Assembly (NCBI RefSeq): GCF_024495425.1
Contig: NZ_JANHJR010000004.1
Coordinates: 496,001-560,000 of the forward strand
From: Haloarchaeobius litoreus
GTDB lineage: Archaea; Halobacteriota; Halobacteria; Halobacteriales; Natrialbaceae
Length of the DNA stretch: 64,000 bases
Direction of reading: 5' to 3'
Each line of letters opens with the position of its first letter. Positions within the stretch are counted from its first letter, which is position 1. The position numbers and the translations under genes are program-made. Under the pieces are notes generated by a model, which saw only the letters and a list, made by a program, of their open reading frames with translations, was not told the DNA's origin and made no database searches. Below, piece by piece: positions 60,462 to 64,000 of the stretch.

Positions 60462-61396
60462 CGCTGTGCCTCGATCGCCCGCCGGGTGTCGTCTCCGTGC
60501 GTGTACGCCGAGAACAGGTCTTCGAGCGACGACTTGTTGGTGTCGAAGTCGAGGATGCGGGTCCCGGTCTCCCTGAGCCGGTCCAGCACCGCGAGCTTGG
60601 TCGCGGGATCGGTACAGGTGACCTCCATCTCGTCCCCGTCGACGAGGACGCCGGAGACGCCGGCGAGGTCGGCGAGTCTGTGCTCGGCCGGCACCTCGTC
60701 GACCGTGACGGTGATGGTCGCGCCCGTGCCCAGCGAGTCCCGGAGCCCGTCGATGGTGTCGACGGCGACCAGCCGGCCACGGTTGAGTATGCCGACGCGG
60801 TCACAGACCGCCTCGACCTGGCTCAGGATGTGCGAGGAGAAGAAGACGGTCCCGCCGTTCCGGGCGTGTTCGAGCGTCAGTTCGCGGATGTCGCGGATGC
60901 CGTCCGGGTCGAGGCCGCTCGACGGCTCGTCGAGGATGAGCAGGTCCGGGTCCCCGACGAGGGCCATGCCGAGCGCGAGCCGTTGGCGCATCCCCTTCGA
61001 GTACGTCCCCGCTGGTCGGGACGCGGCGTCCGCGTCGAGGCCAACACGACGGAGGATGGCGTCAGGGTCGTCGTCGGTACGCTTGAGACTGATGGCGAAG
61101 TCGACGTGCTTGCGACCCGTGAGCCTGTCGTAGAGGCTGTAGCCGTCCGGGAGGATGCCGACACGCTGGTGGATCTCCTCGGCCTCCGTCTGGGCGTCGT
61201 ACCCGAGCACCGACGCGGAGCCAGCGGTCGGTCTCACGTAGTCCAGCAGCATGTCGATGGTCGTCGACTTCCCGGAGCCGTTCGGGCCGAGGAAGCCGAA
61301 CACCTCGCCCTCGGCGACTGTCAGCGAGAGCTCGTTGACGGCGAAGACGTCGTCACCGTAGCGCTTCGTGAGGCCGTCGGTCTCGATGGCTGTCAT
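60458..61396 (-). CDS. ABC transporter ATP-binding protein
   Basis: A 312-residue ABC ATPase. Walker A is GPNGSGKS (37-44), the signature SKGMRQ is at 133-138, Walker B is LLILDEP (152-158), and the switch His is in FFSSHIL. The C-terminal extension is normal for ABC-2 exporters. An AT-rich island upstream (61504-61564) probably contains its promoter, leaving a leader of about 100 nt. It is coupled to the permease at 59625. Confidence 0.94.
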   Translation of the reverse strand: MTAIETDGLTKRYGDDVFAVNELSLTVAEGEVFGFLGPNGSGKSTTIDMLLDYVRPTAGSASVLGYDAQTEAEEIHQRVGILPDGYSLYDRLTGRKHVDFAISLKRTDDDPDAILRRVGLDADAASRPAGTYSKGMRQRLALGMALVGDPDLLILDEPSSGLDPDGIRDIRELTLEHARNGGTVFFSSHILSQVEAVCDRVGILNRGRLVAVDTIDGLRDSLGTGATITVTVDEVPAEHRLADLAGVSGVLVDGDEMEVTCTDPATKLAVLDRLRETGTRILDFDTNKSSLEDLFSAYTHGDDTRRAIEAQR

Positions 61397-61503
61397 CGTC
61401 CCCTCACCGGGTTGGTCGGGTCACTCGTCGGGTGCGGTCGCGGTGTCCGGTCCGCTGTCACTGGGCGGGTGGCTGGAGTCACACCGACCGGTAGCGCCGT
61501 CGC

Positions 61504-61564
61504 AGGGATAAATATTGTTAAATATCTTATATAATATCGGGGATACTACTCAAATATTCTTGAG
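61504..61564. promoter_or_regulatory. AT-rich island with inverted repeat
   Basis: About 60 bp of mostly A and T (for example GATAAATATTGTTAAATATC) stand out in a GC-rich context. It lies between the regulator stop and the ABC ATPase start. The dyad CTCAA-N6-TTGAG occupies 61549-61564, just past the regulator stop, and could be a weak terminator or an operator. Several overlapping TATA-like boxes are present. Confidence 0.55.
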
Positions 61565-61569
61565 CAGGC

Positions 61570-62427
61570 TCACTCCGGGCCCACCGTCACCGAGAGATCA
61601 GCAGCCACCCTGACCACGAGCTCGTCGTCGTCACAGCGCACCGTCACGGTGCAGGGAACCGGCGACGCTCCATCGGGCTCGACCTCCCAGTCCCCGACGA
61701 GCGAGAGCAGCCGCCAGAACGGCAGGCTCGTCACGTCGACCTCGTGGGCCCAGCAGAACGCGATGACGCCCGGATGAGAGAGAAGTCGTGCTTCGAGCGG
61801 TGCGAACAGACGCAGACCGCACTGCGTGCAGTCCGCGCGACAGGTGTACGGCGCTGGGCCGTCTGTCTGCGCCACCGAGACGTCCATCACCCCACCGCAG
61901 GTCGGACACGTGCCGGCCAGCGCGACCGATAGCTCGTTGCGTGCACGCCGGTCGCAGGACTCCAGAATCTCCTCACTGGTCCGCCCCACCGCTGCGGGCG
62001 GTGGGAGGTCGTACGTGACGACGGTGGCCTCGCAGTCCGCGCAGGCGACGGTGAGCAGGCGCTCGCGATACGACGCCGAAAGCGTGGTCGAGTCACAGCT
62101 GGGACACGGTCCGTCGACGGTGATCGGCTCGAAGGCCGGCTCGGTGTCGTAGGTGCCCGACCTGATGGCCCTGAGCACCCGCTCGCCGGCCTGTGTGAGG
62201 GCGTACGTGTCCCCCGACTTGCGCACGAAGCCGTCCGTCAACTGGTCGAGGTGGTAGGAGAGCTGCGAGGTGCTGTCGATGGCGAGCCTGTCGTACAGCG
62301 CCGTGAACGTCAGCTCGTCCTCCTCGGCCGCCGCCGCGTCGGCGAGCGTCCGCAGGATCTCGATCCTGCGCTCGCTCCCCAGTGCGGCGAACGCGTCCTC
62401 GGGGTCGGTGCGACCGTCAGTGCCCAT
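61570..62427 (-). CDS. ArsR-like HTH regulator with zinc-ribbon domain
   Basis: A 285-residue protein. The N-terminal winged helix (about 10-85: ALGSERRIEILRTLAD, then TSQLSYHLDQLTDGFV) is of the ArsR type. The remainder has pairs of CxxC: CPSC, CADC, CPTC and CRADCTQC, consistent with two zinc ribbons (DUF7351-like, tentative). The ATG at 62427 begins the HTH. It lies between two ABC-2 transporter gene sets on the same strand and may regulate one of them. Confidence 0.85.
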   Translation of the reverse strand: MGTDGRTDPEDAFAALGSERRIEILRTLADAAAAEEDELTFTALYDRLAIDSTSQLSYHLDQLTDGFVRKSGDTYALTQAGERVLRAIRSGTYDTEPAFEPITVDGPCPSCDSTTLSASYRERLLTVACADCEATVVTYDLPPPAAVGRTSEEILESCDRRARNELSVALAGTCPTCGGVMDVSVAQTDGPAPYTCRADCTQCGLRLFAPLEARLLSHPGVIAFCWAHEVDVTSLPFWRLLSLVGDWEVEPDGASPVPCTVTVRCDDDELVVRVAADLSVTVGPE

Positions 62428-62528
62428 GCTCGTGTCGACCAGAGTCGAGGCCGCCGGGTAAGGATTTCGTCGCCGGGGGGCTGGCCGCCTGATGGCGGGC
62501 GACGTGTCGTCGACGGGTCGTCGGTGTT

Positions 62529-63353
62529 CTAGAGGTCCCCGCTGACGAACCGTCGGTACCCGACGACCATGGGGACGACCGTCCAGAGCACCAGCAGCAG
62601 TACCGCCATCCACCAGTCGACGTAGAACGGTGCGGCCTCGCGGAGGTACAGGTTGGCTCGCTGGCCGTCGAAGCCGAACTCCAGCAGCCTGTAGTACGCC
62701 TGGCCTGGTTCGAGGAGCCGGTAGAGGTACGACCATTCGGGCAGGTTCTGTGGCATCAGCACGGTGCCGTCGAAGCGGTGCAGGATGAGCAGCGTCATCG
62801 TATGCAGGAGGCCCCAGAAGTTCACGAGGAGCAGGTAGCCCCCGAGTGCGCCGAAGGTGATCCAGCGGTCCCGGGTGGTCGACATTGACAGCCCGACCGC
62901 GATACCGACGAACGAGAGGCCGAACAGCACGGTTGCGACCAGAAACCACGGATACCACGCGATGCCCTCGGTTCCGTAGAGGAACGCACCGAGCCCGCCG
63001 GCGAGGGCGAGTGCCACGAGCGTGGGAACGAGCAGGACCACAGCCCGGCCGACGAACGTGCCGACGGCCAGGTCGCGACGGTCGTGCGGGAGCGACAGGG
63101 TGAGCAGCAGGCTCCCGCTGTTCCGCTCGTGGACGATGGACTTGTAGCCGAGCATGATGGCGAGCAGCGGGACGACGAGGGCGATCACGCCGGCGAGCCC
63201 GTCGACGAAGGCGACGAACGTCTCGTCTCCGACGTACTGGTGCAGGTAGGCGTAGCCCAGCGAGAGCGCTAGCAGGATGCCGACGAGGAGCCAGATGCTC
63301 TTCGAGCGACCCGCGTCGTTGATGTCCTTGTGGGCGATGTCGCGCCAGCTCAT
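62529..63353 (-). CDS. ABC-2 type permease
   Basis: A 274-residue protein with about six membrane helices. It begins MSWRDIAHKDINDAGRSKSI and contains VHERNSGSLLLTLSLPHDRRDL, which matches the block in the next upstream permease (SERESGSLLLSLSLPISRED). The A of its ATG is also the last base of the upstream TGA, so translation is coupled. The pair probably forms a heterodimeric membrane domain; the ATPase should lie beyond the window. Confidence 0.9.
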   Translation of the reverse strand: MSWRDIAHKDINDAGRSKSIWLLVGILLALSLGYAYLHQYVGDETFVAFVDGLAGVIALVVPLLAIMLGYKSIVHERNSGSLLLTLSLPHDRRDLAVGTFVGRAVVLLVPTLVALALAGGLGAFLYGTEGIAWYPWFLVATVLFGLSFVGIAVGLSMSTTRDRWITFGALGGYLLLVNFWGLLHTMTLLILHRFDGTVLMPQNLPEWSYLYRLLEPGQAYYRLLEFGFDGQRANLYLREAAPFYVDWWMAVLLLVLWTVVPMVVGYRRFVSGDL

Positions 63354-64000
63354 CAGAGGTCCACCCCCGAGAAGCGGAGATAGGCGAGTCCGAGCGGCCC
63401 GACGAGCCAGGCTGCGAACAGAGCGAGGGCGATCCACTCGCTGAGGTACCACGCGCCGTCGACCGTCGCACTCGGATCGATGAACCCCTCGGTGATACGA
63501 CGGAAGAGCCGACCGGGCTCCAGTCCGACCACGAACTGGAGGGGGTCCGGGAGTTCACCGTCCGTGAATCCGAGTGCCTCGAGGGCGAGCCCCAGAGCGC
63601 CCACGACGGTGTCCCAGACGATGACGAGCAGGAAGAACACCGTCACGCCGAGGACGAGGGCTCGGCGCTTCGTCGATACGAGCAGCGAGACGGCGATGCC
63701 GATACCGGTCCAGACGGCCCCGAAGAGGACGGTCAACACGACGAACCCGAGGAACGGCAGCAGGTCGAGCGTCCCGAACGGGTAGACGACGAGCGAGCCC
63801 GCGAGGGTCATCGAGCCGGCGATGGTCGCGGCGAGCAGTCCCGTCCGCGAGACGTACTTCCCCACCACGACGTCCTCGCGGCTGATGGGGAGCGAGAGCG
63901 ACAGCAGCAGCGAGCCGGACTCGCGTTCGCTGACCACCGCGCCGTAGCCGAGCAGTACGCCGACGAGCGGGACCAGCGTCGTGAGCCAGCCGACGGCGTA
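63353..64000 (-). CDS. ABC-2 type permease, truncated by window end
   Basis: The reading frame is open to the last base, so the N-terminus is missing. The visible 215 residues include VSERESGSLLLSLSLPISRE, followed by helices and a C-terminal helix pair ending LAYLRFSGVDL. It is paralogous to the downstream permease. Confidence 0.88.
   Translation of the reverse strand, partial: YAVGWLTTLVPLVGVLLGYGAVVSERESGSLLLSLSLPISREDVVVGKYVSRTGLLAATIAGSMTLAGSLVVYPFGTLDLLPFLGFVVLTVLFGAVWTGIGIAVSLLVSTKRRALVLGVTVFFLLVIVWDTVVGALGLALEALGFTDGELPDPLQFVVGLEPGRLFRRITEGFIDPSATVDGAWYLSEWIALALFAAWLVGPLGLAYLRFSGVDL

Noticed and set aside
1-64000. CRISPR arrays, insertion sequences, integrases, rRNA and tRNA genes
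   Set aside because: I looked for regularly spaced repeats, transposase motifs, terminal repeats and tRNA arms and found none that could be supported. A covariance-model search would settle the RNA genes.

Overview
The window is a chromosomal segment of a halophilic archaeon (class Halobacteria). The DNA is very GC-rich with GC-biased third positions. Predicted proteins are acidic. Lipoproteins carry Tat-type twin-arginine signals with a lipobox. Many genes begin about 25-30 bp after a TATA-like box, which suggests leaderless mRNAs. There is a TFB transcription factor, a bacterio-opsin-activator type HTH protein, and many short zinc-ribbon or single-helix membrane proteins. I saw no rRNA, no tRNA I could support, no CRISPR array and no transposase, so it reads as ordinary chromosome with accessory patches. 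The species cannot be named from the sequence.

Layout. 0-4 kb: the end of an HTH regulator, a zinc-ribbon peptide, glutamate dehydrogenase and two secreted lipoproteins, one a sorbosone-dehydrogenase-type propeller. 3.9-10 kb: a metal-efflux locus with a SHOCT membrane protein, a CopA-type Cu ATPase and a divergent ZntA-type Zn/Cd ATPase. Two sequence motifs recur upstream of both the SHOCT gene and copA. 10.2-15.8 kb: a catabolic-looking cluster (TetR regulator, amidohydrolase, FAH-family hydrolase, TatD-like hydrolase, Asp-box propeller, DoxX). The same TTTAC-N6-GTAAA dyad sits in front of the amidohydrolase and of the propeller gene. 15.8-19.5 kb: SMR exporter, TrmB regulator, MFS exporter and flavin monooxygenase. 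19.7-22.4 kb: two minus-strand operons (lipoprotein/DUF3592 and winged-helix membrane protein/DUF4870) that share an extended promoter element, which also recurs as a palindrome between them. 22.5-25.6 kb: AMP phosphorylase and an unusual DUF4397-like/FIMAH-like protein.

25.7-35.7 kb is an accessory stretch of small and unrecognised genes. It holds short membrane proteins, a decayed pRiA4b ORF-3-like gene, a K+ channel, a paralogous pair of proteins with 16-residue Ala/Gly/Val repeats, a tiny ribbon-helix-helix-like/CxxC protein, a TFB and a PadR-like regulator. 36-40 kb: two tail-to-tail PhoD-family phosphatases without signal peptides, a HAD hydrolase and a small membrane protein. 40.4-52.3 kb: a 3051-residue secreted mosaic protein (four malectin-like domains, a sorbosone-dehydrogenase-like propeller, PKD and fibronectin-III-like repeats), followed by a membrane glycosyltransferase and a parallel beta-helix protein, which suggests a surface-polysaccharide or adhesion locus. 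52.3-55 kb: a cupin and a two-gene module that matches, in split form, the two halves of the plant Tm-1 protein. 55-64 kb: metallophosphoesterase, flippase-like protein, alkaline-phosphatase-superfamily protein, a Tat-exported protein of unknown function, and two ABC-2 transporter gene sets around an HTH/zinc-ribbon regulator. The last permease runs off the window.

The best candidates for something undescribed are the shared cis-element circuits (21-22 kb, 10-14 kb, 4-7 kb), the 16-residue-repeat protein pair and the giant mosaic protein.
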